Shown here: one piece after another, positions 35,416-45,811 of the stretch
Position numbering within the stretch: position 1 is the stretch's first letter
Layout: every line of letters begins with the position of its first letter
Assembly: GCA_017623685.1 (NCBI GenBank)
Contig: JAGAOP010000040.1
Coordinates: 1 to 64,000, forward strand
Direction of reading: 5' to 3'
Origin: Spirochaetaceae bacterium
GTDB lineage: Bacteria > Spirochaetota > Spirochaetia > Treponematales > Treponemataceae
Length of the DNA stretch: 64,000 nucleotides
Translations under genes and position numbers: made by a program
The notes under the pieces: model-generated
What the model was told of the DNA's origin: nothing
What the model saw: only the letters and a program-made list of their open reading frames with translations
Databases searched by the model: none

Positions 35416-38400
35416 ATGAGTTCAACTACAGATAAACAGCAAGGTGATTATTTGCCTCTTAGAATTGGAATTGATGTAGGATCTACAACAGTTAAATTTG
35501 TGGCTATAGATGATAATGATGAAATTTTATATAGCGATTATCAGCGTCACTTAGCAGATATACGTAGTACGATTATTTCTGTAGTTCAAAAGGCATTAGA
35601 CACTTTAGAAAAAGATTTACCTGCTGGAATTAATCAACCTCTTAGCATTAAAGTAACAGGTTCTGGTGGCTTTGCAGTTGCACAGTGGCTTTCTATTCCT
35701 TTTATTCAAGAAGTTGTTGCAGCGACAACAGCTGTTCAAAAATTAATTCCTAAAACAGATGTTGCCATCGAACTTGGTGGTGAAGACGCAAAGATTACAT
35801 ATTTTTCTGGTGGCGTTGAACAGCGTATGAATGGTACTTGTGCCGGTGGAACAGGTGCTTTTATTGACCAAATGGCAGCCTTGCTAGAAACGGATGCTTC
35901 AGGATTAAATCAATTAGCAAAGGGTGCAACTACAATATATCCCATTGCAGCACGTTGTGGTGTTTTTGCCAAAACTGACGTACAGCCCCTTATTAATGAA
36001 GGTGCAAGGCGAGAGGATATTGCAGCAAGTATTTTTCAGGCTGTAGTTAGTCAAACTATTTCGGGGCTTGCTTGTGGAAAACCAATTCGTGGTCATGTTG
36101 CTTTTTTAGGTGGTCCTTTACACTTTCTTGATCAGCTTCGATATCGTTTTGTAGAAACCCTAAAACTTACAGAAGACTGTACCATTGTTCCAGAAAATTC
36201 TCAGTTGTTTGTGGCTGCTGGGGCTGCTTTTTCTGCTGAAAAAGTTTTGAATTGTTCTGCCTGTGCTGCAGATGGTATTACTTTCCCTTTATTGGGAAAC
36301 TTTAGGGATAATTTAAAAAAATTAGAAGGTGCTGAAATGAACGAGGTTCAACGATTGGAACCTCTTTTTAGAAACGAAGAAGAACTAGAAGAATTTCATC
36401 GTCGACATGCTGCAGAAATGGCTACTTCTGCAGATTTGTCAAATGCAACAGGCCCTGTTTTCTTGGGTTTAGATGCTGGTTCTACCACTACAAAAGCTGT
36501 TTTGGTAGATACAAGAGGACGCATATTGTGGCGTTTCTACGATGTAAATGCAGGAAATCCTGTTGATTTAGCTGTAAAAGTTCTTAAAGATTTATATCGG
36601 CAACTTCCTTCTTCAGTTTATATAGCTCGTTCAGTTTCAACAGGTTATGGAGAAGCCTTATTTCAAGCGGCTTTAGGTGTAGATTCTGGAGAAGTAGAAA
36701 CTATTGCACATTACAGAGCTGCCGATTTCTTTGTTCCTGGAGTTGAGTTTTTATTAGATATTGGTGGACAAGACATGAAGTGTCTCCATATGAAGGACGG
36801 AGCAATTACTTCTATTCAGTTGAATGAAGCTTGTTCTTCTGGCTGTGGAAGTTTCCTTGACAACTTTGCTCGTTCCTTGGGAATGGATGTGCGAGAATTC
36901 AGCAAAAAGGCACTTTTAGCAGAACGTCCAGTGGATTTAGGGAGTCGATGTACTGTTTTTATGAACAGTCGAGTTAAGCAGGCACAAAAAGAAGGTGCTA
37001 CTGTTGCAGACATTTCAGCCGGACTTTCTTATTCTGTAATAAAAAATGCTTTGTTTAAAGTTATTAAATTACGCAAAGCCTCTGAAATCGGTACAAAGGT
37101 TGTAGTTCAAGGTGGAACCTTTAACAATGATGCAGTTCTTCGAGCTTTTGAAAAAATTGCAGGGGTAAACGTCTTCCGCCCAGATGTGGCAGGTTTGATG
37201 GGTGCTTACGGAGCTGCTCTTATTGCACTTGACCAATGGAAAGATTTAACAGCCCCAGGAATTGGGGACGATCCTGAAACCTTTGTTCCTCCAGTAATTC
37301 ATTCCAACGTGGCAACCCTTCAACAATTAGAATCCTTTAAAGTAAAATTGGAACTTCGTCGCTGTGGAAAATGTTCAAATAATTGTTTGCTAACAATTAA
37401 TACCTTTTCTGTAGGTCAAAGTGATGATTTAAAGGCTCGTTGTTTTATTACTGGTAATCGTTGCGAACGAGGTGCAGAACTTGGAGAAGATTTAAAAATT
37501 GTGGACGCCAGTAATGCACGAAATACAGACGTTGGTGGTGATGTCTCAGATACAGCTCCTTTGCCAAATATTTTTGAATGGAAATATAAAAGGCTTTTTG
37601 CGTATTACAAACCTTTAAAAAAAGAAGAAGCTCCCCGTGGAGATGTGGGAATTTTACGAGTTTTAAACACCTACGAAAATTATCCTTTGTGGTTTACCTT
37701 TTTTACTCAGCTTGGATTCAGAGTTCGTCTTTCTCCACGTTCTTCCCACGCAGTGTATGAAAAAGGCTTAGAGTCTATTCCATCTGAATCTGTTTGTTAC
37801 CCTGGGAAAATAGCCCACGGTCATGTTCAGTCTTTGCTAAATGATGGAGTTAAGTTTATTTTTTATCCTTGCGCTCCTTACGAAATAACAGAGGATGATG
37901 GTGCTGGGAACCATTACAACTGTCCAATTGTAACAAGTTATCCTGAAGTCTTACGAAATAATGTTGAAGAACTAAGACAAGATGATTCAGTTGTATTTAT
38001 GAATCCATTTTTGCCAATTTACGATAAAACAAGACTTGCTCAGCGTCTTTTAGAAGAACTGGGTCCAAAATTCAATCTCACTGCTCAAGAGGTAAATAAA
38101 GCATTAGATGCAGCCTGGATTGAGCAAGAAAAATTTCGTCAAGATGTAAAAGATGCTGGAGAAGAAGCTCTAGAAGAAATTATTCGCCGTGGAGCAAATG
38201 GTATTGTTTTAGCTGGTCGCCCATACCACTTAGATCCAGAAATAAATCATGGTATTCCTGAGTTAATTTCTGGGTTAGGTTTGGCAGTATTTACAGAAGA
38301 TTCTATTGCCCATTTAGGTAGCGTGGAACGTCCTTTACGTATTGTTGACCAGTGGACGTATCATAATCGACTTTATAGGGCGGCATCCTTTGTTGCAGAT

Positions 38401-39891
38401 TTTCCAAGCCTTGAACTTGTGCAACTTACAAGTTTTGGATGCGGCCTAGATGCTGTTACGGCTGATCAAGTTGATGAAATAATGAGATCTAGGTCTCGAA
38501 TGTATACTTTGATAAAAATTGACGAAGGATCAAATCTTGGTGCTGTTAGGATTCGTATTCGAAGCCTTATTGCAGCAGTTAGAGAGCGAGAACGACGTCG
38601 TCAAAAGAAGGTGTCTGTATCTGCCGCCTACAAGCGGCAAATCTTTACCAAAGAGATGAAAAAGACCCATACCATTATTGCTCCTCAAATGTCTCCCATA
38701 CATTTTAGGTTGTTACAAAAAGCTTTTGAATATTCTGGCTACAACTTTGTTATTTTGCCAGAAGTTGATACTTTAGCGGTGGAAACAGGGTTGCAGTACG
38801 TAAACAACGATGCTTGTTATCCTTCTATTTTGGTTGCAGGTCAAATGATTGCTGCATTGAAATCCGGAAAATATGATTTAGACCATGTAAGTTTGTTAAT
38901 AACCCAAACAGGTGGTGGATGTCGTGCTACAAACTACATCGGATTTATTCGTAGAGCTTTGGCGGACGCAGGTTGGGCCCATATTCCAGTTCTTTCTTTA
39001 AATGCTCTAGGATTGGAATCCCATCCTGGTTTTAAAATTACATTGCCTTTAATGCATCGTGCAGTTATGGCTGTAATGATTGGGGATGTGCTTATGAGAT
39101 GTTTGTATCGAGTTCGTCCCTACGAATCCGTTTCAGGTTCAGCAGATGCACTTTACGAAAAATGGAACGGAAAAGCTCAAGTTCAACTGGAATCTTTATC
39201 TGTTACAGGTTACCAAAAATTAATACGAGGTATAATTCACGATTTTGATAATTTGCCAATTCTTTCTGTAAAGAAACCAAGAATTGGTGTTGTAGGTGAA
39301 ATTCTTGTAAAATTCCATCCTACTGCCAACAATGATATTTGTCGAGTAATTGAACGAGAAGGTGCAGAATGTGTTATGCCAGACTTAGCTGACTTTTTCT
39401 TCTACACCTTTAGTACTGGAATTTTCCGTCATCAACAACTGGCATTCCCTAAAAAAACAGAACGGAATGCTAGACTTTTGGTTTGGTTTTTAGAGCTTTA
39501 TCGCCGTACAATAAAAAAAGAACTGGAGGCAAGCCGAAGGTTTGAAGCTCCATCTTTGATTTATGATTTGATGGAAGGGGTAGATGACATTGTTCAACTT
39601 GGAAATATTACAGGGGAAGGTTGGTTTCTTACAGCTGAAATGGTGGAATTAATTAAATCTGGAGTTCCTAGCATTGCTTGTGTTCAGCCCTTTGCCTGTT
39701 TGCCTAACCATGTAACTGGAAAAGGAATGATAAAAGAGCTTAGAAATAGATTCCCTGGAGCAAATATTTCTGCCATAGATTATGACCCAGGTGCTAGCGA
39801 AGTGAACCAACTGAATCGCTTAAAACTTTTGCTTTCCAATGCTCCTGTTGGTAGAAATCCTGACGAACCAAAGGAATCTGCCGATAATTGA
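35416..39891 (+). CDS. Giant acyl-CoA dehydratase activase-type fusion protein
   Basis: A 1491-aa protein. Two ASKHA ATPase modules of the BcrAD/BadF/HgdC type come first: GIDVGSTTVKFVAID with NGTCAGGTGAFID and AARCGVF (about 15-290), then GLDAGSTTTKAVLVD with CSSGCGSFLDNF and SRCTVF (about 345-610). A Cys-rich segment (CGKCSNNC, about 650) leads into DUF2229 and HgdB-like regions with NDACYPSI and TQTGGGCRATNY. Activases of this family use ATP to inject an electron into 2-hydroxyacyl-CoA dehydratases or related reductases through a [4Fe-4S] cluster. No dehydratase genes are nearby, so the reaction here is unknown. Confidence 0.88.
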   Translation: MSSTTDKQQGDYLPLRIGIDVGSTTVKFVAIDDNDEILYSDYQRHLADIRSTIISVVQKALDTLEKDLPAGINQPLSIKVTGSGGFAVAQWLSIPFIQEVVAATTAVQKLIPKTDVAIELGGEDAKITYFSGGVEQRMNGTCAGGTGAFIDQMAALLETDASGLNQLAKGATTIYPIAARCGVFAKTDVQPLINEGARREDIAASIFQAVVSQTISGLACGKPIRGHVAFLGGPLHFLDQLRYRFVETLKLTEDCTIVPENSQLFVAAGAAFSAEKVLNCSACAADGITFPLLGNFRDNLKKLEGAEMNEVQRLEPLFRNEEELEEFHRRHAAEMATSADLSNATGPVFLGLDAGSTTTKAVLVDTRGRILWRFYDVNAGNPVDLAVKVLKDLYRQLPSSVYIARSVSTGYGEALFQAALGVDSGEVETIAHYRAADFFVPGVEFLLDIGGQDMKCLHMKDGAITSIQLNEACSSGCGSFLDNFARSLGMDVREFSKKALLAERPVDLGSRCTVFMNSRVKQAQKEGATVADISAGLSYSVIKNALFKVIKLRKASEIGTKVVVQGGTFNNDAVLRAFEKIAGVNVFRPDVAGLMGAYGAALIALDQWKDLTAPGIGDDPETFVPPVIHSNVATLQQLESFKVKLELRRCGKCSNNCLLTINTFSVGQSDDLKARCFITGNRCERGAELGEDLKIVDASNARNTDVGGDVSDTAPLPNIFEWKYKRLFAYYKPLKKEEAPRGDVGILRVLNTYENYPLWFTFFTQLGFRVRLSPRSSHAVYEKGLESIPSESVCYPGKIAHGHVQSLLNDGVKFIFYPCAPYEITEDDGAGNHYNCPIVTSYPEVLRNNVEELRQDDSVVFMNPFLPIYDKTRLAQRLLEELGPKFNLTAQEVNKALDAAWIEQEKFRQDVKDAGEEALEEIIRRGANGIVLAGRPYHLDPEINHGIPELISGLGLAVFTEDSIAHLGSVERPLRIVDQWTYHNRLYRAASFVADFPSLELVQLTSFGCGLDAVTADQVDEIMRSRSRMYTLIKIDEGSNLGAVRIRIRSLIAAVRERERRRQKKVSVSAAYKRQIFTKEMKKTHTIIAPQMSPIHFRLLQKAFEYSGYNFVILPEVDTLAVETGLQYVNNDACYPSILVAGQMIAALKSGKYDLDHVSLLITQTGGGCRATNYIGFIRRALADAGWAHIPVLSLNALGLESHPGFKITLPLMHRAVMAVMIGDVLMRCLYRVRPYESVSGSADALYEKWNGKAQVQLESLSVTGYQKLIRGIIHDFDNLPILSVKKPRIGVVGEILVKFHPTANNDICRVIEREGAECVMPDLADFFFYTFSTGIFRHQQLAFPKKTERNARLLVWFLELYRRTIKKELEASRRFEAPSLIYDLMEGVDDIVQLGNITGEGWFLTAEMVELIKSGVPSIACVQPFACLPNHVTGKGMIKELRNRFPGANISAIDYDPGASEVNQLNRLKLLLSNAPVGRNPDEPKESADN

Positions 39892-39902
39892 ATGAGGTGT
39901 TT

Positions 39903-41282
39903 ATGAAAAAGCCTTTTCTGTTAATTGTAACTGTTTTTCTCTTTGTTTTTGTATGTTCGCCTTGTTTTGCCTTATATAATAGGCAAGGTGTTCCTGATTC
40001 TTCAGAAGTTCGAGTAGGACTAGTTCAAAATTGGTTTACTGCGCCTGTAGAACAAGTTAGAGCCAATACCACAGAACTTCATATAAATAACCTTGGAACT
40101 GTTTTTCAAGTGCGAGCAGAAGAAAATAAAACTGATTTAATTATCGTTGTTGCTCCTCAAGAAAAATTAAAGGTAGATATATATTCAGAGGCTGGAAAAC
40201 AAGCTTCTTTCGTTGATGTTTATCCTGTGGATGCTCCAGGAAGTTGGGTATTAATCAGAGATATAAATACAGGCAAACCAATTCATATTCGCTACTATTT
40301 TGTGGCAGATTCAGATATTTATGTGCAGTTTTCCCCTTCTGGAGCAAAAACTATAGCGGATTTTATAATATTTGGTTCCTATGCTGCAAAGGGCGTTCCA
40401 GTGGGAATCCCTTTTGAAAGATTGTATTCCCTTTCTTTTTCCGATATGCAAAATTTAACCAAAAGAACTTTGCCTTGGGAATATACAAGTATAATGCCTG
40501 GGTTATATCATCCGATTTTGCAGATGGTGGCTGTTATACGAGAAAACCAGATGCGTTTTTTTGAAGAAAAAGATGCTGCTTATAATGAAGATGGTATGCC
40601 TGTTTATATTTCCAGTAACACAGGTCGCTATGTTGCAGACGAAATAATACAAGCTGATGGGCTAACCCTTTCTTCAGCTGGATTTTTAAAGTGGATAGTG
40701 GATGGACTTGTAATTCCTATGGCAGGTAGCTATACAAAAATTGAGCCACTTCTTGTTCCCACAGTTGAATACAAACAAGGTAGTTTTTCGGATGTATTGT
40801 CCAAAGAAACAAATCTTAGTTTTACTTTGGATTGGACAAGGAATTTAGCGGCAGCGGCACTTTCTGTTGCTGCAGGAAAAAATTATTATTTTTATAATTC
40901 TGGTTGCGATGTTATTATAGAACCTTTTGCCTCTGAGCAAACGGAACATGGGTTTGCTAATTCTTTAGGATATTTAAAAGATAGTGGCTACAAAGTGGAT
41001 TCGATAAAACCCTTGATGTATGTACTCGCTGCTTCTGAGCCTGGAAGATTTTTCTTAGGTGCAATTAAGAAAAATCAGGAAAATTCTTCTAATGGTCCAG
41101 AAATAAATCTTTTTCAGGAATGTGTTGCTTTTTTCCCGTATTTTGATACAACAGGAAGATTCAATGTTGTAGTTTTTGAAAACGGGAAAGAACTGACCTT
41201 AGATGCCTTTATAAAAAAATATTCAGGCTCCTATGTTCATCTAACAAGAATAAATGCTTCAGAAAGATTTTTTCCACAATAA
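39903..41282 (+). CDS. Exported protein of unknown function
   Basis: A 459-aa protein starting at ATG 39903 (GAGGTG five to seven bases upstream), 11 bases after the activase stop. The signal peptide is KKPFLLIVTVFLFVFVCSPCFA. The mature part is a mixed alpha/beta protein with no motif I recognise; the mid-region SLSFTLDWTRNLAAA-like stretch recalls spirochaete-specific periplasmic proteins. It may share the activase transcript. Confidence 0.6.
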   Translation: MKKPFLLIVTVFLFVFVCSPCFALYNRQGVPDSSEVRVGLVQNWFTAPVEQVRANTTELHINNLGTVFQVRAEENKTDLIIVVAPQEKLKVDIYSEAGKQASFVDVYPVDAPGSWVLIRDINTGKPIHIRYYFVADSDIYVQFSPSGAKTIADFIIFGSYAAKGVPVGIPFERLYSLSFSDMQNLTKRTLPWEYTSIMPGLYHPILQMVAVIRENQMRFFEEKDAAYNEDGMPVYISSNTGRYVADEIIQADGLTLSSAGFLKWIVDGLVIPMAGSYTKIEPLLVPTVEYKQGSFSDVLSKETNLSFTLDWTRNLAAAALSVAAGKNYYFYNSGCDVIIEPFASEQTEHGFANSLGYLKDSGYKVDSIKPLMYVLAASEPGRFFLGAIKKNQENSSNGPEINLFQECVAFFPYFDTTGRFNVVVFENGKELTLDAFIKKYSGSYVHLTRINASERFFPQ

Positions 41283-41295
41283 ATTTCAAAAAGCT

Positions 41296-42045
41296 TTAAT
41301 CTAATTTTGTAAGAATTTCTGTATGGTCTTTAAATACGGCTACCGTATGTTCTTCGTGGGCGGAATAAAGACCATCAGCAGTTAAAACTGTCCAACCGTC
41401 ATCTGCAAGATCTACGTCAGGTAAGCCAATATTTATCATGGGCTCAATAGCTAAAACCATTCCTGGCTGAATTCTTGGACTAATTCCCTTGCACACGACG
41501 TTGGGGATAGATGGGTCTTCGTGAACTCCAAGACCTACACCATGACCACAATATTCATAGACCACACCGAATCCAGCTTCTTCTGCTATAGCTGAAACAG
41601 CTTTGGAGATGTCACGAATTCTATTTCCAACCTTACAAGCAGCAATTCCAGCTTCTAAACATTTGCGTGTTACTTCAACTAAACGTTTATGTTCTGGAGC
41701 TACATTTCCCACCATTACGGTTGTAGAAGAATCGCTAATATAACCATTTAAATCTATTCCAACATCGATTGAAACTAAATCACCATCTCTAATTTTGATT
41801 TTGCGAGAAGGAAGCCCATGAATAACAGCATCATTTACAGAAACGCAAGCTGCTCCAGGAAAATCTTCTTTATACCAAGCAGGTTTTCCTCCATGTTTAG
41901 TAATGAATTCTAAGCAAAGGTCATCAATATCTTTTGTGGAAATCCCAACAGTTACCTTAGGAATTACATATTCAAACATTTGGGCTAATAGTTTGCAGGA
42001 TTTTCGTATTTCGCTAATTTGTTTGTCGTTCTTTAATCGTATCAT
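41296..42045 (-). CDS. map: Type I methionine aminopeptidase
   Basis: A 249-aa cytosolic enzyme removing the initiator Met. The pitta-bread fold is complete: Asp ligands in SIDVGIDLNGYISDSS, catalytic/metal His in YCGHGVGLGVHEDP, Glu in LAIEPM and EEHTVAV. There is no N-terminal extension (type Ia). AAGGA precedes the ATG. It closes a run of minus-strand genes that begins with the V-type ATPase. Confidence 0.95.
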   Translation of the reverse strand: MIRLKNDKQISEIRKSCKLLAQMFEYVIPKVTVGISTKDIDDLCLEFITKHGGKPAWYKEDFPGAACVSVNDAVIHGLPSRKIKIRDGDLVSIDVGIDLNGYISDSSTTVMVGNVAPEHKRLVEVTRKCLEAGIAACKVGNRIRDISKAVSAIAEEAGFGVVYEYCGHGVGLGVHEDPSIPNVVCKGISPRIQPGMVLAIEPMINIGLPDVDLADDGWTVLTADGLYSAHEEHTVAVFKDHTEILTKLD

Positions 42046-42058
42046 TTTCTGTCCTTCT

Positions 42059-42847
42059 TTAAGATTTTGCTTTTTTGCTATGACTTTTTTTTATTTTACC
42101 TAATCTTGAGGCTTCGTCAAGACATGCCCTAGCTGCAAATTCATCTCCAATTTTGGAATAAGCTGATGACATTTTTGTAAGGATAATAATTTCATCTGCT
42201 GGAATAAAACCTACTTCCAAAGCTTGTTCCCAAGCATCTAGGGCTAATTCTTCTGTAACGCTACCTTCTAAGCGATGAAGCAAAATATTTCTAGCTAAGG
42301 AAATTACTTCTGGAAAAAAATGTCTAAAATATGGGAAACTTTGTTCCATAGCAATAATCTTAAGTAAAAGCATGGCTGCATCATAATAATGGTTTCGAAA
42401 AAACATTTCTTCGCACAGGATAAATCCGTAGTCCATAAAATCTTCTCTGGTAAACCAATCCGCTAAAGAAAATTTTCTACTTTCTGTGGACATACGTATG
42501 AATTCTGAAACAGCTTCATCTTCTCGACCTTGTAACAAGTCTAAAAAAATAAGTTTTGCACGACTTTCTGCATCTGTTCGTTCTAATAACCACATTCTGT
42601 AATCAAAAGAATCCTTGCCCTGTTTATTTTTTTTTGAGTAAGTTGTATACGCAATGTCGAACATATATCGACGTTTTGAATCAGAAAGAATTTCGTAGGC
42701 TTGAACAACTTTGCGAAAATTTTCAGTATTTTCTGGTTGTCCAGAAATATCAGGATGAAGTTCTTTTGCTTTTTTTCTGTAAGCTCTTTTAATTTCTGCT
42801 GCGGAAGCAGAAGAAGGTACTCCTAAGATTTGGTAGCAGTTTTCCAA
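42059..42847 (-). CDS. DnaJ-domain protein
   Basis: A 262-aa protein with a J domain at residues 1-65 including the HPD motif (KELHPDIS), which stimulates a DnaK ATPase. No Gly/Phe, zinc-finger or C-terminal DnaJ substrate domains follow. Instead there is a helical TPR-like region (about 90-250), so it is a specialised co-chaperone rather than DnaJ itself. The start is TTG 42847 with AGG seven bases upstream, two bases after the preceding gene's stop. Confidence 0.85.
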   Translation of the reverse strand: MENCYQILGVPSSASAAEIKRAYRKKAKELHPDISGQPENTENFRKVVQAYEILSDSKRRYMFDIAYTTYSKKNKQGKDSFDYRMWLLERTDAESRAKLIFLDLLQGREDEAVSEFIRMSTESRKFSLADWFTREDFMDYGFILCEEMFFRNHYYDAAMLLLKIIAMEQSFPYFRHFFPEVISLARNILLHRLEGSVTEELALDAWEQALEVGFIPADEIIILTKMSSAYSKIGDEFAARACLDEASRLGKIKKSHSKKAKS

Positions 42848-42849
42848 AT

Positions 42850-43260
42850 TTAACCTAGCTTTTTGCCTACGGAATCAGCATGTTCAACACTTTCAATGAT
42901 ATCAGAATAATCCAAAATCAAACCTTCTTTTTCCATGGTTCGCATTAATGAATAGCAAATCTTTTGAGAAAACATCAAGTTTTTAAGAATAAGAGCTGCA
43001 CCTTTTTTTCCAGATGAATTACCGCAAGTGGCAAGTACTTCTGAAATACGTGGAGTAATTTGTTTGCTAAAAGGTCCTGTACTTGAAGCAAGAATTGTTA
43101 CATATTCATAAGGAATTATTCTAAAATTTGAAACATCTTCATTTCCATTTACCACATCTACTTGATGCCCATTTTCTATTGCGGCACTTTGAAGATGTTT
43201 AATTATTTCCGCATTTATTTCTTTTTCTGTGTTAAGAAAATGAATTATAACAATTCTCAT
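42850..43260 (-). CDS. Small flavodoxin-like protein
   Basis: A 136-aa protein with an alternating beta/alpha pattern beginning MRIVIIHFLNTEKEINAEI and a central ASSTGPFSK segment where flavodoxins bind FMN phosphate. The match to flavodoxin is by fold pattern only, and the usual TxTGxT loop is not preserved. GAGGT precedes the ATG. It is preceded by a universal stress protein gene (8-nt gap). Confidence 0.55.
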   Translation of the reverse strand: MRIVIIHFLNTEKEINAEIIKHLQSAAIENGHQVDVVNGNEDVSNFRIIPYEYVTILASSTGPFSKQITPRISEVLATCGNSSGKKGAALILKNLMFSQKICYSLMRTMEKEGLILDYSDIIESVEHADSVGKKLG

Positions 43261-43268
43261 AATTTACC

Positions 43269-43769
43269 TCATGCTAATTTATATAGTTGTTCAATCATTT
43301 TTTCTCGAACAACAAGAACAGAGCAATTTGCGTGAGAAATAATATCTCTACTAAAACTAGAAACAGCATCATGTTTTTCGATGACAGAAGAGTTCATTTC
43401 TGATTTATATCCGCCTAAGAGAATTAATCCAGCTTTCATTTCATCTGCTGCCATTATTACTTCTGACCAAACGGCTCCAGAACGAATTTCAGTTTCAATT
43501 TTGACTCCCTTTGCTTTCGCTAAGTCTGAAACATAGTCCAAGTATCTTTGTCCATCTGCCAGCAAATTCTTTTCAAACATATTGCTTTCTTCTGCTACAA
43601 AAAATTTATTTGTAGTAAGTTGTTTTAAACTGGCAGTATCAACAACATAAACAGCTTTAAGGTTGCAATGATACAATTTTGACATAAGTATACCATATTG
43701 TGCTGCATGAATTGATGCTTCTGAAGCATTAATAACAATAAGTACATTTTGAAAAAGTGGTTTTACCAT
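43269..43769 (-). CDS. Universal stress protein (UspA family)
   Basis: A 166-aa single Usp domain: N-terminal VLIVINASEASIHAAQYG, central LILLGGYKSEMNSSV and C-terminal HANCSVLVVREK strands. The ATP-binding G-x2-G-x9-G-S pattern is not clean, so nucleotide binding is uncertain. AAGGAGG lies about 12 bases before the ATG. It follows the V-type ATPase D gene by 23 nt. Confidence 0.85.
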   Translation of the reverse strand: MVKPLFQNVLIVINASEASIHAAQYGILMSKLYHCNLKAVYVVDTASLKQLTTNKFFVAEESNMFEKNLLADGQRYLDYVSDLAKAKGVKIETEIRSGAVWSEVIMAADEMKAGLILLGGYKSEMNSSVIEKHDAVSSFSRDIISHANCSVLVVREKMIEQLYKLA

Positions 43770-43792
43770 TTTGCTTCATTCCCTCCTTAGAT

Positions 43793-44404
43793 TTATCTTT
43801 GTCTAGTCTTTAATGATTTTAGCACAAAAATATTTTCTCTTTCTTCTAAAACACTTTCAATATATTTTTTTGTTTCTTGTGCTTGGGGAATAACTATTTT
43901 ATCCAAAGCATTAACTCTACGTTGGGTCTTTTTTACTTCTGTTGCTAAACGCCACACAACGGTTCTAATCGAAGCCATGTCTGTTAATAATTTTAGCAGT
44001 TGAAAAAAGTCTTCCATTACTCTATCGGAATCCGGATATGAACCCAATAGTGAATAAAATAATTGTTTTTTTGGCAATTCTACATCAATGGACAAAAAAC
44101 CTATGCCTGCTATTGTAACAGGTTTTTCTTTAATTGTAAAATTATATTTTACCCCATGGGAAATTCTTTCTACGTTATCTCCACCAATGGCCATTAGCAT
44201 ATTTTTAAGAGCTGGATAAGCAACTTGAATCTTTTTGTCAATTTCTCTTTCTAGGAGCTTAACTCTTTCAACCATATGCATAAGTTCCATAACAAGAATT
44301 TCTCGTTTCTGCTCCAAAAGTTCGTATCCATTTTGAGAAATTTCTAGTTGATCTTTCACCATAAGGAGATTGGACTTTGTTGGTGCTATATTCATACGTG
44401 CCAT
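43793..44404 (-). CDS. atpD: V-type ATPase subunit D
   Basis: A 203-aa central-stalk subunit. The N- and C-terminal helices form the rotor coiled coil (IAPTKSNLLMVKDQLEISQNGYELL and TQRRVNALDKIVIPQ), the signature of subunit D. It is last of the V-type ATPase series, 15 nt after subunit B. Confidence 0.92.
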   Translation of the reverse strand: MARMNIAPTKSNLLMVKDQLEISQNGYELLEQKREILVMELMHMVERVKLLEREIDKKIQVAYPALKNMLMAIGGDNVERISHGVKYNFTIKEKPVTIAGIGFLSIDVELPKKQLFYSLLGSYPDSDRVMEDFFQLLKLLTDMASIRTVVWRLATEVKKTQRRVNALDKIVIPQAQETKKYIESVLEERENIFVLKSLKTRQR

Positions 44405-44419
44405 AGGGTTTTGCTCCTA

Positions 44420-45811
44420 TTAAATATTCCTACTGCTAGTTGCTTCCATGTATTTACTAATAAACTCTGGATTGATACGATATAAATCTTCTTTAGGCAG
44501 CAATGAAAGTAATTTCCAACCAATATCTAAGGTTTGTTGTATTGACCGATCTTCAAATTCACCTTGCGTAAGGAAGTCTTTTTCAAAAGAATTCCCGAAA
44601 TGTAAATATTGTTTGTCAGTATCAGAAAGTTCTTCTTCTCCAATGATAGCTGCTAAATTACGAATGCTTTTTACTTTGGAATAAGCTGCAAATAACTGAC
44701 TGGAAATATCTTTGTGATCTTCTCTTGTCATTCCCGGCCCAATTCCATCTTTCATCAATCTAGAAAGGCTAGGCAATACAGCAACTGGTGGATAAGTGTC
44801 TTTTTGAGCAAGTTCTCTGTCCAATACAATTTGCCCTTCTGTAATGTAACCAGTTAGGTCTGGAATTGGATGGGATACGTCATCGTTGGGCATAGTAAGA
44901 ATTGGTATCTGAGTAATCGAACCCTTTGAGCTTTTTATTTTGCCAGCTCTTTCATAAAGTTCTGCCAAGTCGGAATAAAGATATCCAGGATAACCCTTTC
45001 GGCCAGGAACTTCACCTCGTGTTGTTGATATTTCACGAAGGGCTTCGCAATAGTTTGTCATATCAGTCATTACTACAAGAACATGCATCTCTTTTTCGTA
45101 GGCTAGGTATTCTGCAGCAGTTAAAGCACATCTAGGTGTAATAATACGTTCGATGGAAGGTGCATCTGCTAAGGATTGGAACATAACAACTTTAGACAAA
45201 ACACCAGATTCTTCAAAAGTGTGAATGAAAAATTGTGCTACGTCATATTTAATACCCATTCCTGCAAAAACCATAACAAAGTCTTCGTCTGAATTCAAAA
45301 TTCTTGCTTGGCGAATTATTTGTGCGGCTAACTTATTGTGAGGTAATCCGTTTCCAGAGAAAATAGGCAGTTTTTGCCCTCGGATAAGTGTATTCATTCC
45401 GTCGATAGAACTAATTCCAGTTTGAATAAAATCTTTGGGATAAATACGAGCATATGGATTTATTGGATATCCGTTTACATTTACTTTTTTAGAAGAAATA
45501 ATGTCTGGATATCCGTCGATGGGTTTTCCTAATCCATTAAAAATACGGCCTAAAAGACCTTCGCCGACACGAAGTTCCATGGGAGATTCTAAAAATTCTA
45601 CTGTAGAATCTTTCAAATCGATTCCTGTGGTAGACCCAAAAATCTGGACTATTGCATAATCTAAAGAAACATCGATTATTCTACCTATGCGTTTTTGACC
45701 AAATCTATCTCGGACTGCTACAGTTTCTCCAAAAAAAACATCTTCGCTACGATTTACTATAACAATAGGTCCGTCTACAGATTGAACACCTTTATATTCT
45801 ACACCTTTCAT
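44420..45811 (-). CDS. atpB: V-type ATPase subunit B
   Basis: A 463-aa non-catalytic stator-ring subunit. It contains the characteristic [17 protein letters not shown] region in place of a P-loop, the FAGMG segment and the [17 protein letters not shown] stretch typical of B subunits. It overlaps subunit A by 4 nt. Confidence 0.96.
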   Translation of the reverse strand: MKGVEYKGVQSVDGPIVIVNRSEDVFFGETVAVRDRFGQKRIGRIIDVSLDYAIVQIFGSTTGIDLKDSTVEFLESPMELRVGEGLLGRIFNGLGKPIDGYPDIISSKKVNVNGYPINPYARIYPKDFIQTGISSIDGMNTLIRGQKLPIFSGNGLPHNKLAAQIIRQARILNSDEDFVMVFAGMGIKYDVAQFFIHTFEESGVLSKVVMFQSLADAPSIERIITPRCALTAAEYLAYEKEMHVLVVMTDMTNYCEALREISTTRGEVPGRKGYPGYLYSDLAELYERAGKIKSSKGSITQIPILTMPNDDVSHPIPDLTGYITEGQIVLDRELAQKDTYPPVAVLPSLSRLMKDGIGPGMTREDHKDISSQLFAAYSKVKSIRNLAAIIGEEELSDTDKQYLHFGNSFEKDFLTQGEFEDRSIQQTLDIGWKLLSLLPKEDLYRINPEFISKYMEATSSRNI

